A DNA stretch of 64,000 nt from Methylotenera mobilis 13. GTDB taxonomy: Bacteria; Pseudomonadota; Gammaproteobacteria; Burkholderiales; Methylophilaceae. The first letter of the stretch is position 1. Every line of letters begins with the position of its first letter. The stretch spans positions 2,247,093 through 2,311,092 of the forward strand of contig NZ_KB913035.1 in assembly GCF_000384255.1 (NCBI RefSeq), given 5' to 3'. The position numbers were made by a program, and so were the translations under genes. Below are positions 18,428-26,389 of this stretch, one piece after another. Below the pieces are notes generated by a model. It made no database searches, was not told where the DNA came from, and saw only the letters and a list, made by a program, of their open reading frames with translations.

Positions 18428-18539
18428 GATCATTCCTTTAACTGGATTATTTATTTTGCTTAAACTCATGTTTAAAGTGAGTTTTTAAAGCTAATCTGCA
18501 ACTGACTACAGGCTCTAAAACCTACTAAGGCTCTAGATA

Positions 18540-18716
18540 TTACTGAGGCTCTACCGTATTAGTGCTTGGTTTCTCTGCACCATTTTTAAGTTGCCATACA
18601 TCATCAATAATTTTGTCTGCGGCTTTTTCTGCCGCAGCTGCGGGAAAATAAATATTAATAGTGACACAAGCAGGTAAGGCGCATGCCAACACCAAAGCGA
18701 TCGACCAATTTTTCAT
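18540..18716 (-). CDS. Small lipoprotein in the YnbE position
   Basis: This 58-residue frame begins MKNWSIALVLACALPACVT and carries a lipobox (LPAC), so the mature protein would be an outer-membrane lipoprotein of about 43 residues. After the cysteine comes VTINIYFPAAAAEKAADKII, then a short polar tail. It lies between ydbH and ydbL on the same strand, the place of ynbE in E. coli, where the lipoprotein joins YdbH to the outer membrane. The body does not closely match the E. coli YnbE I remember, so I give no symbol. The frame is too short for common length cut-offs. Confidence 0.8.
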   Translation of the reverse strand: MKNWSIALVLACALPACVTINIYFPAAAAEKAADKIIDDVWQLKNGAEKPSTNTVEPQ

Positions 18717-18881
18717 TACTAAATCCTTTATGATTTAATGTGTTACTTTAAAACGAATAAAAACTAGAAAACTATAAATCCTAGTGAGTAATTAAACACT
18801 GCCAGACTTAAATTAAACGAAGCCCAGAATTCACCTCGCACTAGCGATTACTAAAGCGCCAGACCTATTTAACTTAATAAA

Positions 18882-20705
18882 TTACTTAATTACAGCCTTA
18901 CTATTGCCATCAGTCACACGCTTCACCCGCGCTAATAGCTCACTCCAGCCTACTGTTTGATTGTACCCCATCACTGTAATGGCAGGGATACCACTTCCTT
19001 TAACGATGATATACCCATGTGCGGTTGACTCAATGCCGCCCATTTCACAAATATCGTTGCGCAATCGACAGCTTAATCCCATTTTCCCATAATTAAATTG
19101 CTCAAAAAATCGCAAAAAACTGCGTTGTACAGCTGCCGCTGCGCCACTGCCGCCTAAAGCCGAAATATTTTCTACCGCACGTTGTGATATCTTTTTCGGG
19201 TATTTGCCTGGGCTGCTTTGCAACATGGCATCAAAGGTCACGGGCTTCCAGTTCTGTAGCGCTAAGGCTTTAATATCACCATCTAACTTACCTTCAATCG
19301 CGCCAAACGAGAATGTTCTCGTCAGCTCACCTAAATCCAGATTCCTGAGAGCAATTTCTGCATTTAGCTTTGGGGCGATTCCCAATGGGGTATCCATCGT
19401 CAGCTGGGTTACTGTTGCTGTACCGTTAAACACATTCAGCACCACACTACCATCCGTGGTCAATATGCCACCGCTATACGTCACTAGGGGAATTTCAGCA
19501 GAGGCTTTACCTAACATACGCGGCAACTTGAGCTGTGCTGTAAAGTCTGACATCGATATCGGTTCTAATTTTGCACTGAGATGCCAATACCACTCATCAC
19601 GGATACGTGCTGCGGATACATTAGATAAACTCAAGGCGCCATCCAGCAACGGCAACCGGATATTAGGCGACGTCAACGAAAAACGATTTACCTCAGCATT
19701 CATCTCAGTTTTGCCTAAAGGTAAGTTGAGTAAGCTTCCGTGGTCATAACTTAACTGAACAGGGTTAGACGCCTCATAGCTCCATGGAATATTGGCATTT
19801 AGCTGATAAAACGCAAATTTATTGTTGATATCAACAATATCGACATGATTGAGTTTCAATGCAAATGACTGTAACTCTGCATTTTTCATTTTAAGCGCCA
19901 AGGCTGCATCACCTTCAATCGTGGCGTTATTGAAAGCAGTGTTGCCTAACAATGGCTTAAACAGCAAAGGATAAGCTGCACTTAGATTTAGTTTAGGGAG
20001 CGTGGCGTTTAAATCAAGTAATTTAGCATCACTTAGGCGTATCACCCCGTCTAGGTCTAACTCGCCCACCCGATTAATTTTCAAATGCGCATGGTTAACA
20101 TGCAGCAAGTCATCTTTCAGGATGCCGTTAGCCGCTACAGTATGGCCGCCACTTTCTATATAAAACGGCTGCCAAAACACTTCGCCAGCTTGCCAATCCA
20201 AAGAGGTTTGCCATTGCCAACCTTGTGCTTCCTGCTTTAGCGCAATACTAAGCGTGCCATTCAGCTTTTCTGCTGCATGCAATCCCGCCTCATCACTAAA
20301 ACTCCCGTTTTTTAAATTAAAAACCGCATTTAAATCCAACTGATGATGAGTAAATAAGCGATTGATTTCTAAATTAAAAGGCAAATCCACACGTTTACCT
20401 TTTAATCGTCCATTGATGCAACGCGCTTCTACTGTATTAAGACTTTTGGGTAGATCACAAGTTAAATCAAACTGCACCCAATCTTCAGGTTTACTCTGTG
20501 CATCAGCCTTTGCAGGCTTTAACGCAGCATGCAAAGTGACCGTAGGTTTAGGCTGATTAAGGCTAACTTTTAAGGCGATATTTTTTGCATCTCCCATCGC
20601 ATGCTCAACATGTGCTGCGCTGATGGAAATTTCAGAAACCGCCTGTGCAAAAACGCTATAACAACCTAAACAAAGGAAACTAACAAGGCGGCTTAGAGCG
20701 TTCAT
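18882..20705 (-). CDS. ydbH: YdbH-like AsmA-type intermembrane lipid transport protein
   Basis: This 607-residue protein has an N-terminal signal or anchor segment (residues 1-24) and a long beta-rich body of repeated amphipathic strands. It matches the dicarboxylate-transport/YdbH domain of the AsmA-like superfamily. The C-terminal part (PKKISQRAVENISALGGSGAAAAVQRSF, then MGGIESTAHGYIIVKGSGIP) is typical. E. coli YdbH, with TamB and YhdP, moves phospholipids to the outer membrane. The present protein is shorter than the roughly 880 residues of E. coli, so its bridge would be shorter. It follows cysM by 12 bases. Confidence 0.82.
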   Translation of the reverse strand: MNALSRLVSFLCLGCYSVFAQAVSEISISAAHVEHAMGDAKNIALKVSLNQPKPTVTLHAALKPAKADAQSKPEDWVQFDLTCDLPKSLNTVEARCINGRLKGKRVDLPFNLEINRLFTHHQLDLNAVFNLKNGSFSDEAGLHAAEKLNGTLSIALKQEAQGWQWQTSLDWQAGEVFWQPFYIESGGHTVAANGILKDDLLHVNHAHLKINRVGELDLDGVIRLSDAKLLDLNATLPKLNLSAAYPLLFKPLLGNTAFNNATIEGDAALALKMKNAELQSFALKLNHVDIVDINNKFAFYQLNANIPWSYEASNPVQLSYDHGSLLNLPLGKTEMNAEVNRFSLTSPNIRLPLLDGALSLSNVSAARIRDEWYWHLSAKLEPISMSDFTAQLKLPRMLGKASAEIPLVTYSGGILTTDGSVVLNVFNGTATVTQLTMDTPLGIAPKLNAEIALRNLDLGELTRTFSFGAIEGKLDGDIKALALQNWKPVTFDAMLQSSPGKYPKKISQRAVENISALGGSGAAAAVQRSFLRFFEQFNYGKMGLSCRLRNDICEMGGIESTAHGYIIVKGSGIPAITVMGYNQTVGWSELLARVKRVTDGNSKAVIK

Positions 20706-20717
20706 CTAACGATTAAG

Positions 20718-21605
20718 TTACGATGGGTAAACACCAGTAGAAAGGTAGCGATCACCTCGGTCACACACAATGCTAACAATCACAGCATTCTCTACTCGCT
20801 TAGATAATTGCAAGGCCGCATATAAAGCACCTCCAGATGAAATACCTGCAAATATTCCTTCCATGGTGGCTAACTTGCGTGTTGTATTTTCTGCATCTTT
20901 CTGACCTACATAAATCAATTCATCTACCGCGTTAGCATTGTAAATTTTAGGCATGTATTCTTCTGGCCATTTACGAATACCAGGGATTTGTGCACCCTCT
21001 TCAGGTTGCACCCCTACAATTTTGATATCAGGATTTTGCTCTTTCAAAAAACGCGAGGTACCCATAATCGTACCTGTCGTCCCCATACTAGATACAAAGT
21101 GTGTTACTTTACCCTCAGTATCACGCCATATCTCAGGGCCTGTGCCTTCATAATGTGCTAAGGGGTTATCAGCATTACCAAACTGGTCCAGCACAATGCC
21201 CTCACCTTCTGCCTGCATTTTCATGGCAACATCGCGAGCTAACTCCATACTGCCATCCTTGGGTGTTAGCACTAACTCTGCACCATACGCTTTCATACTT
21301 TGGCGACGCTCTATGCTTTGGTTCTCAGGCATCACCAACACCATTTTATAGCCACGCATTGCAGCAACCATTGCAAGCGCAATACCAGTGTTACCGCTCG
21401 TTGCCTCAATTAAGGTGTCACCAGGCTTAATATCCCCACGGGCTTCTGCACGCGTAATCATCGAATAGGCAGGTCTATCTTTCACTGAACCAGCTGGATT
21501 GTTACCCTCAAGTTTCAATAAAATAGTGTTAGTGGTATTGCCAGCCATTCGTTGCAACTTAACTAACGGAGTATTGCCAACAAAGTCGTCTATCGTTTTA
21601 TACAT
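20718..21605 (-). CDS. cysM: Cysteine synthase B
   Basis: This 295-residue pyridoxal-phosphate enzyme makes cysteine from O-acetylserine and sulfide or thiosulfate. The cofactor lysine is in NPAGSVKDRPAY (Lys about 42). The substrate loop is EATSGNTG, and the phosphate-binding region is SSMGTTGTIMG. The final GISSGGALYAAL segment is also typical. Length and the CysM-type sequence (MYKTIDDFVGNTPLVKLQR) separate it from CysK. It lies between dsbB and ydbH in one minus-strand run. Confidence 0.95.
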   Translation of the reverse strand: MYKTIDDFVGNTPLVKLQRMAGNTTNTILLKLEGNNPAGSVKDRPAYSMITRAEARGDIKPGDTLIEATSGNTGIALAMVAAMRGYKMVLVMPENQSIERRQSMKAYGAELVLTPKDGSMELARDVAMKMQAEGEGIVLDQFGNADNPLAHYEGTGPEIWRDTEGKVTHFVSSMGTTGTIMGTSRFLKEQNPDIKIVGVQPEEGAQIPGIRKWPEEYMPKIYNANAVDELIYVGQKDAENTTRKLATMEGIFAGISSGGALYAALQLSKRVENAVIVSIVCDRGDRYLSTGVYPS

Positions 21606-21650
21606 TAAATAATTTCTCTAACTTTTGATGTTATTGATGATTCATTGCAG

Positions 21651-22172
21651 TTATTTTTTGGTAGCTAGCTTTTTATTACTGTTTAACTTTGCTAAAAACA
21701 CTGCATATAGCCCAAAACCGATAAATGCAATCAGCGACATTTGTGGAATGGTCAACCCTAAAAATGTCCAATCAATGGCGGCGCAATCGCCAGTGCCTTT
21801 AAAAACCAGCGTCAATGCTTTTTCTAAGGGAAAGTTCTCAAACATATAATCAAAACCCACACCGCAGTCTGCAATCATTTCGTCTTTATGTGCTTGTATC
21901 CACCAATGACGCACAGCAACACCTGCGCCGCCCAATGCCGTAATCACTTGCAATAGCGACTGTAGCTTTAAGCACTTAGGCAACAACGCTGCTAACAAGA
22001 ACAGTACGCCTAAAGACATAAACACAATACGCTGTGAGATACACAAAGGACATGGCTCCAGACCGTATTGTGTCTGTATCCACAATGCCAGCCCAACCAA
22101 TCCAAAGCATCCGACAAAACCGAGTAAATAACCTGTGCGACCTATAAGAATTTTATTTAGCATGTTGTCCAT
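21651..22172 (-). CDS. dsbB: Disulfide bond formation protein B
   Basis: DsbB is an inner-membrane quinone reductase that reoxidises DsbA. The 173-residue protein has four predicted membrane helices. The first active cysteine pair is in EPCPLC, and a second periplasmic pair is in IADCGVGF and GTGDCAAIDW. I chose ATG 22172; an in-frame GTG lies directly upstream, and neither has a strong ribosome-binding site. It is divergent from xseA with about 44 bases between starts, so the two promoters overlap. Confidence 0.93.
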   Translation of the reverse strand: MDNMLNKILIGRTGYLLGFVGCFGLVGLALWIQTQYGLEPCPLCISQRIVFMSLGVLFLLAALLPKCLKLQSLLQVITALGGAGVAVRHWWIQAHKDEMIADCGVGFDYMFENFPLEKALTLVFKGTGDCAAIDWTFLGLTIPQMSLIAFIGFGLYAVFLAKLNSNKKLATKK

Positions 22173-22216
22173 CACGATATAATCTTAAAAAATCATTTTA
22201 ACGGATTAAGCCCATT

Positions 22217-23449
22217 TTGACTGACTTCGCTACAAATTTATCTCAGGAAAACGCACTCAATACTAAAGTACTGACTGTTAGCGAGCTGAATCGTTTGGCA
22301 AAAAATATTCTTGAGCAAAGCTTCCCTCTGTTTTGGGTATCAGGTGAGGTATCCAACTTTACACGCGCAGCGAGTGGGCATTGGTATTTCTCATTAAAAG
22401 ATGCAGGCGCACAGGTGCGCTGTGTGATGTTTAAAGGTCGCAACAGCTATGTAGACTTTACGCCGCGCGAAGGCGATAAAATTGAAGCTCGTTGTACTGT
22501 TACCTTATATGAAGCACGGGGTGACTTTCAGCTTACCGTAGAGTTTGTACAGCGTGCTGGCTTAGGTGCTTTGTTTGAAGCATTTGAAAAACTTAAAAGA
22601 AAACTCAGCAGTGAAGGCTTGTTTGATACGAATATCAAACGTGCGATTCCTAAAAACCCTCAACAAATTGGGATTGTAACCTCAGCTGATGCCGCCGCAT
22701 TAAGAGACGTGCTGGCCACGCTCAAACGCCGCATGCCTAATATCCCGATTATTATCTACCCTACCCCAGTGCAAGGCAAAGGCGTTGCTCAACTCATCGC
22801 CAATGCCATCAACACCGCCAATGAGCGGGCAGAATGCGACGTACTGATTATTTGTCGCGGGGGTGGCAGTATTGAGGATTTATGGCAATTTAATGAAGAA
22901 GTGGTCGCACGTGCCATTGCAGGCTGCACAATTCCAACCATTAGTGGGGTTGGCCATGAAACAGATTTCACCATTTGTGACTTTGTGGCGGATATTCGTG
23001 CAGCAACGCCAACAGCGGCTGCCGAGCTTGCAACGCCCTCACGCAGCGACATGCTTAACCGTATCAATCAGTTAAAATTACAACTAACAAAAAACATGCA
23101 ATTTTTGCTTAACCAGAAAAATCAAGCACTGGACTATTTAGCACGCAGATTAATCTCGCCAGCGCAACAAATAGCACAACAAAAAGCCCAAGTCACACAA
23201 ATAGCTTACCGTTTAAATAACAGCATCCATCAACATTTGCGAAGCAAACAACAAACTTTATTACGTCTACAGCAGAATCTGCAACATTTAAATCCTAAAG
23301 CGGTACTTACTAGAGGTTATGCCTTAGTGCAAACTAAATCTGGGGGAGTCATCAGCGCTGCATCACAATTAAAAAGTGGAGATGAAGTGACACTAACCTT
23401 AGGTATTGGCTCCGCGGATGCAACGGTTAATGCTATTAGGAATGAGTAA
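22217..23449 (+). CDS. xseA: Exodeoxyribonuclease VII large subunit
   Basis: This 410-residue subunit of the single-strand-specific exonuclease VII has an N-terminal OB fold (VLTVSELNRLAKNILEQSFPLFWVSGEVSN). Catalytic-domain motifs follow (GIVTSADAAALRDVL, CRGGGSIEDLWQFNEE, SGVGHETDFT), then a long coiled coil and the C-terminal segment ALVQTKSGGVI. The start appears to be TTG at 22217, because no ATG or GTG lies nearby in frame and the OB fold begins soon after. The small subunit gene is not in the window. Confidence 0.94.
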   Translation: MTDFATNLSQENALNTKVLTVSELNRLAKNILEQSFPLFWVSGEVSNFTRAASGHWYFSLKDAGAQVRCVMFKGRNSYVDFTPREGDKIEARCTVTLYEARGDFQLTVEFVQRAGLGALFEAFEKLKRKLSSEGLFDTNIKRAIPKNPQQIGIVTSADAAALRDVLATLKRRMPNIPIIIYPTPVQGKGVAQLIANAINTANERAECDVLIICRGGGSIEDLWQFNEEVVARAIAGCTIPTISGVGHETDFTICDFVADIRAATPTAAAELATPSRSDMLNRINQLKLQLTKNMQFLLNQKNQALDYLARRLISPAQQIAQQKAQVTQIAYRLNNSIHQHLRSKQQTLLRLQQNLQHLNPKAVLTRGYALVQTKSGGVISAASQLKSGDEVTLTLGIGSADATVNAIRNE

Positions 23450-23473
23450 ACTACTTGTTCAATACATAGTATA

Positions 23474-23501
23474 AACGCACAAAGTTTCACCCATGTGCGT
23501 T
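23474..23501. terminator. Possible bidirectional terminator after xseA
   Basis: AACGCACA (23474-23481) pairs with TGTGCGTT (23494-23501) around a 12-base loop, followed by ATAAATTTT. It lies between convergent xseA and the glycine-zipper gene. The T-run is interrupted, so strength is uncertain. Confidence 0.5.
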
Positions 23502-23537
23502 ATAAATTTTCGCCAGAATTTAGCGATATTCTCTAGA

Positions 23538-23753
23538 TTACTTACCTATTTGATTACCGATCACACCACCTACCGCCGCGCCACCAACCGTACCTAACGC
23601 ACTACCACCTGTCAACACCGCCCCAGCAACGCCGCCAACTCCGGCACCGATTGCAGTATTTTTATCACGTGCGGACATGCTACTACAGCCAACCACGCTT
23701 AATAAAACAAAGGTCATCATTACATTGGTTACATACTTATTTGTCGTGTTCAT
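23538..23753 (-). CDS. Small glycine-zipper lipoprotein
   Basis: This 71-residue protein resembles OsmB-type or entry-exclusion-like glycine-zipper lipoproteins. It has a signal peptide with lipobox VVGC, then SSMSARDKNTAIGAGVGGVAG and repeated GG/GAxxG patterns that form membrane-spanning glycine zippers. ATG 23753 is seven bases after AGAGG, so I prefer it to the GTG just upstream. Function is unknown; relatives are often stress-induced. It lies next to a stress-protein module. Confidence 0.82.
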   Translation of the reverse strand: MNTTNKYVTNVMMTFVLLSVVGCSSMSARDKNTAIGAGVGGVAGAVLTGGSALGTVGGAAVGGVIGNQIGK

Positions 23754-23778
23754 CACTTAGCCTCTTTTCTTACATTTA

Positions 23779-23796
23779 TAACAAGAATTATTGTTA
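23779..23796. repeat. Operator-like inverted repeat upstream of the glycine-zipper gene
   Basis: TAACAA (23779-23784) and TTGTTA (23791-23796) flank a six-base spacer, 26 bases upstream of the gene at 23538-23753. The sequence looks somewhat like a Fur site but the spacing differs from the box at feoA. Confidence 0.35.
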
Positions 23797-23941
23797 TATA
23801 AAACCATTTCCATCTGCGACTAAATGAGACTTCACTCAGTGAGAGTCACTAAAATCTTAATTAAATCAAACAGTCACTGACATGAAATTCATCTTCGACC
23901 ATGTCAGTATAATCATTATTCATGATTAACTAATCACTGTC

Positions 23942-23957
23942 TGTGCGGTACAACACA
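23942..23957. promoter_or_regulatory. Degenerate copy of the TGTGCG palindrome upstream of the Crp-family gene
   Basis: TGTGCGGTACAACACA matches 12 of 16 positions of the perfect palindrome at 26263-26278. It lies 157 bases upstream of the regulator gene at 24114. It may be an autoregulatory site. The remaining gap 23757-24113 shows no gene. Confidence 0.35.
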
Positions 23958-24113
23958 TTGCGAAAAAAATAATTTGTGCAATCCAAAAATCAAAGTATGC
24001 TTTGTCATAGCATGACCAAATAATCCGCTATACTGAGCATTATTCGTTGCGCTGTCATGGCGATCGTTTGAGCACTAGTCGATTATTGGCGATTCAATGA
24101 TCGTGTTAACATC

Positions 24114-24848
24114 GTGGAGATTATTCAAATTACGTCAGACCCTCACCAAAACCATCTGTTAGCCGCTTTACTTGAAGTTGACTACAACAGGCTGGCACCA
24201 AATCTTGAGCTGGTAGAAATGCCACTAGGCAAAGTGTTATATGAGTCCGGTGAAAAGCTAAAATATGTGTACTTCCCCACCACCTCTATCGTATCTTTAC
24301 TCTATATTCTAGAAAATGCTGCATCTGCAGAAATCGCCATGATAGGCAACGAAGGCATTCTTGGTATTTCTATCTTTATGGGCGGAGACACCACTCCCAG
24401 TCAGGCGGTTGTTCAAAGTGCTGGTTATAGTTATAGAATGCAAGCGCAGTTACTAAAAAATGAGTTTAACCGCGCAGGGCCTGTCATGCGGCTTTTATTA
24501 CGCTACACTCAAGCGCTCATTACTCAAATGACTCAAACAGCAGTCTGCAACCGACACCACACAATAGAACAACAATTATGCCGATGGCTATTACTTAGCC
24601 TAGATCGGTTATCTGCCAATGAACTCATTATGACGCAAGAGTTGATTGCTAATATGTTAGGCGTTCGCCGCGAAGGGGTGACAGATGCTGCAGGAAAATT
24701 ACAACATGCAGGTCTAATTAAATATAGTCGAGGTAGAATACTTGTATTAGACAGACCAAGCTTAGAGGAACGAGCTTGCGAGTGCTATCAAGTTGTTAAA
24801 AGTGAGTTTGACCGACTACTTCCCTCTATACATGCCATAGCAAAATAA
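24114..24848 (+). CDS. Crp/Fnr-family transcription regulator
   Basis: This 244-residue protein has a cyclic-nucleotide-binding-like sensor (about residues 25-130; LGKVLYESGEKLKYVYFPTTSIVSLLY) and a C-terminal Crp-type winged helix with LIMTQELIANMLGVRREGVTDA. It lacks the Fnr cysteine cluster, and the recognition helix RREGVT differs from both Crp and Fnr, so its signal and site are unknown. The start is GTG 24114; upstream ATG codons are out of frame. It is convergent with the small stress-protein genes at 24891-26068 and may control them. Confidence 0.85.
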   Translation: MEIIQITSDPHQNHLLAALLEVDYNRLAPNLELVEMPLGKVLYESGEKLKYVYFPTTSIVSLLYILENAASAEIAMIGNEGILGISIFMGGDTTPSQAVVQSAGYSYRMQAQLLKNEFNRAGPVMRLLLRYTQALITQMTQTAVCNRHHTIEQQLCRWLLLSLDRLSANELIMTQELIANMLGVRREGVTDAAGKLQHAGLIKYSRGRILVLDRPSLEERACECYQVVKSEFDRLLPSIHAIAK

Positions 24849-24890
24849 AGGGGATGATTGGTTAAATAAGGGTTACTCACCTTGTTTTAA

Positions 24891-25205
24891 TTAACGACGC
24901 CCTATCAACAAACCAATCACGATACCTACACTAGCCGCGAACCCCATCGCACGCCAAGGATTTTCATGCACATAGGCGTCAGTCGCTTTAGTAGCAGCTT
25001 TTGCACTTAACAAAAGCTCAGTTTGCAGACCATCCAATCTAGCACGTACTCGACTTATTGATTTCTCTGATTTTGCACGCACTTCTGCTAGCTTTTTGTC
25101 GCCAGTATCTATTGTTGCAGCCAATAAAGCTTCTGCATCAAGCATCACCTCTTTAATCTCACCGACCAATTGATTTGAATGAAACTGATTAGAAATATTA
25201 TCCAT
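24891..25205 (-). CDS. DUF883 (ElaB/YqjD-like) membrane-anchored protein
   Basis: This 104-residue protein has a long helical, charged N-terminal part (about residues 10-80, coiled coil) and a C-terminal membrane anchor (ENPWRAMGFAASVGIVIGLLIGRR). That arrangement is typical of DUF883 proteins, which in E. coli (YqjD, ElaB) sit in the inner membrane, bind ribosomes and are induced in stationary phase. I chose ATG 25205 because GGAG lies six to seven bases upstream; an in-frame ATG at 25217 lacks one. It is last in a minus-strand series of stress proteins. Confidence 0.88.
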   Translation of the reverse strand: MDNISNQFHSNQLVGEIKEVMLDAEALLAATIDTGDKKLAEVRAKSEKSISRVRARLDGLQTELLLSAKAATKATDAYVHENPWRAMGFAASVGIVIGLLIGRR

Positions 25206-25229
25206 GTATAACTCCATTAATTTTAAAGA

Positions 25230-25442
25230 TTATTTGCGCGTTATCAGCAGTGCAACACCAGCAACCATCGCCAAAACGCCTGCCCATACTGGGATATTGA
25301 CGGTTTCTGACTCTTTTACTGATAACTCTATCGGGCCAACTTTCGCTTCATGTGTATCTTTAGTATAGGTAAAACTACCATAAGCTAAACCTAAGCCACC
25401 TGCCACAAGCAGAATAACTCCTAACCATTTGACTGTATTCAT
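25230..25442 (-). CDS. Small two-helix membrane protein of the stress module
   Basis: This 70-residue protein has two membrane helices (about residues 5-25 and 48-67) joined by a polar linker, TYTKDTHEAKVGPIELSVKE. I recognise the pattern as common beside stress genes in proteobacteria but know no function. ATG 25442 follows AAAGGTGG; longer in-frame starts upstream are less likely. It lies 24 bases upstream of the DUF883 gene and is probably cotranscribed. Confidence 0.75.
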   Translation of the reverse strand: MNTVKWLGVILLVAGGLGLAYGSFTYTKDTHEAKVGPIELSVKESETVNIPVWAGVLAMVAGVALLITRK

Positions 25443-25538
25443 TGAACCACCACCTTTAAACATTATTACCATCTTGTGCTACGATAAATCAAAAATAGGC
25501 TTAAATGACAAGCCTAAATCTAATAGTCTGCGCTTAAA

Positions 25539-25685
25539 CTACAGTCGCCGACCTTGAATCAAACGCACCAATATAACCACCACTGCAATCACCAATAGCA
25601 GGTGAATTAAACCACCCATGGTATAAGCAGACACCAAGCCTAACACCCAAAGAATAATTAGGATTATTGCAATTGTTTCAAGCAT
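25539..25685 (-). CDS. lmo0937-family small membrane protein
   Basis: This 48-residue protein begins MLETIAIILIILWVLGLVSAY, then MGGLIHLLLVIAVVVILVRL and ends QGRRL: two membrane helices with a basic tail. It matches the lmo0937/DUF5670 family of tiny membrane proteins with no known function. AGGGG lies six bases before ATG 25685, which is why I prefer it to the ATG six bases upstream. It is too short for common gene-finding cut-offs and is easily missed. Confidence 0.8.
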   Translation of the reverse strand: MLETIAIILIILWVLGLVSAYTMGGLIHLLLVIAVVVILVRLIQGRRL

Positions 25686-25753
25686 TTTCATCCCCTTAAT
25701 TACAACTAGATTTAATCGCTAATCTAATCAAAGCGTTGATCCAAGTTAATCAT

Positions 25754-26068
25754 TTATTTTTTAAGATGCATGTCATTTTTTACTGATTTCACACCATTAA
25801 TTTTGCTTGCTACATCCACGGCCTTGCCAATGTCAGATTCAGAATTAACAAAACCACTTAACTGAACAACACCTTTAAAGGTTTCAACATTAATCTCTGA
25901 TGATTTTAGATTTTCATCATTTAATACTGCGGCTTTTACCTTAGCAGTAATCACGCTATCATCAATGTACTCTCCCGTACCTTCACTTTTACTTGTTGAT
26001 GCACAACCTACCAACACCGCTAGTGTTGCAGCAAGAAAAATGTTCACTATATATTTCAGTTGTTTCAT
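25754..26068 (-). CDS. BON-domain lipoprotein
   Basis: This 104-residue lipoprotein has a signal peptide ending in the lipobox LVGC and one BON domain (about residues 35-102; IDDSVITAKVKAAVLND, then VVQLSGFVNSESDIGKAVDVAS and VKNDMHLKK). BON domains bind phospholipid or stabilise the envelope, as in OsmY and DolP. A GGAGAGATTACG leader precedes the ATG. It is the first gene of the minus-strand series BON, lmo0937, two-helix protein, DUF883. A 16-bp palindrome lies about 195 bases upstream. Confidence 0.9.
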   Translation of the reverse strand: MKQLKYIVNIFLAATLAVLVGCASTSKSEGTGEYIDDSVITAKVKAAVLNDENLKSSEINVETFKGVVQLSGFVNSESDIGKAVDVASKINGVKSVKNDMHLKK

Positions 26069-26262
26069 CGTAATCTCTCCATATCAATTAAATATCGTCA
26101 TACAAACCTTATTGAATCAACTAAAAATTGATAGCCAAAGATTGATAACTTAGTATGTTGACATTCAACGCTGACAATTAAGAGTGAAGTTACTCTCTCA
26201 ACTTACCAAGCTTTTGAATTCACCAAACTTACCCTATCATCCGCCTAAAACTAACTGAGCTC

Positions 26263-26278
26263 TGTGCGATATCGCACA
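26263..26278. promoter_or_regulatory. Perfect 16-bp palindrome TGTGCGATATCGCACA
   Basis: The sequence is its own reverse complement and has the TGTG-N8-CACA frame expected of a Crp-type dimer site. It lies between the divergent BON-series and kup genes, 195 and 112 bases from their starts. The 321-base gap 26069-26389 shows no gene. The nearby Crp-family regulator is a candidate partner. Confidence 0.55.
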
Positions 26279-26389
26279 TAAGGCTGCATTACATGATTGA
26301 TATGATCTCTTCACTAAAAACAGTAACACTTCACACATAATCATTGGTTTAGTAAGAAAATTGGCTGATAATAGCCAACTTAATTATTA

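Noticed and set aside
19204-19749. Open frame of 181 codons on the plus strand
   Set aside because: It lies wholly inside ydbH on the other strand, shows no domain, and reads like antisense translation.
21101-21430. Open frame of 109 codons on the plus strand
   Set aside because: It is antisense to cysM and has no recognisable features.
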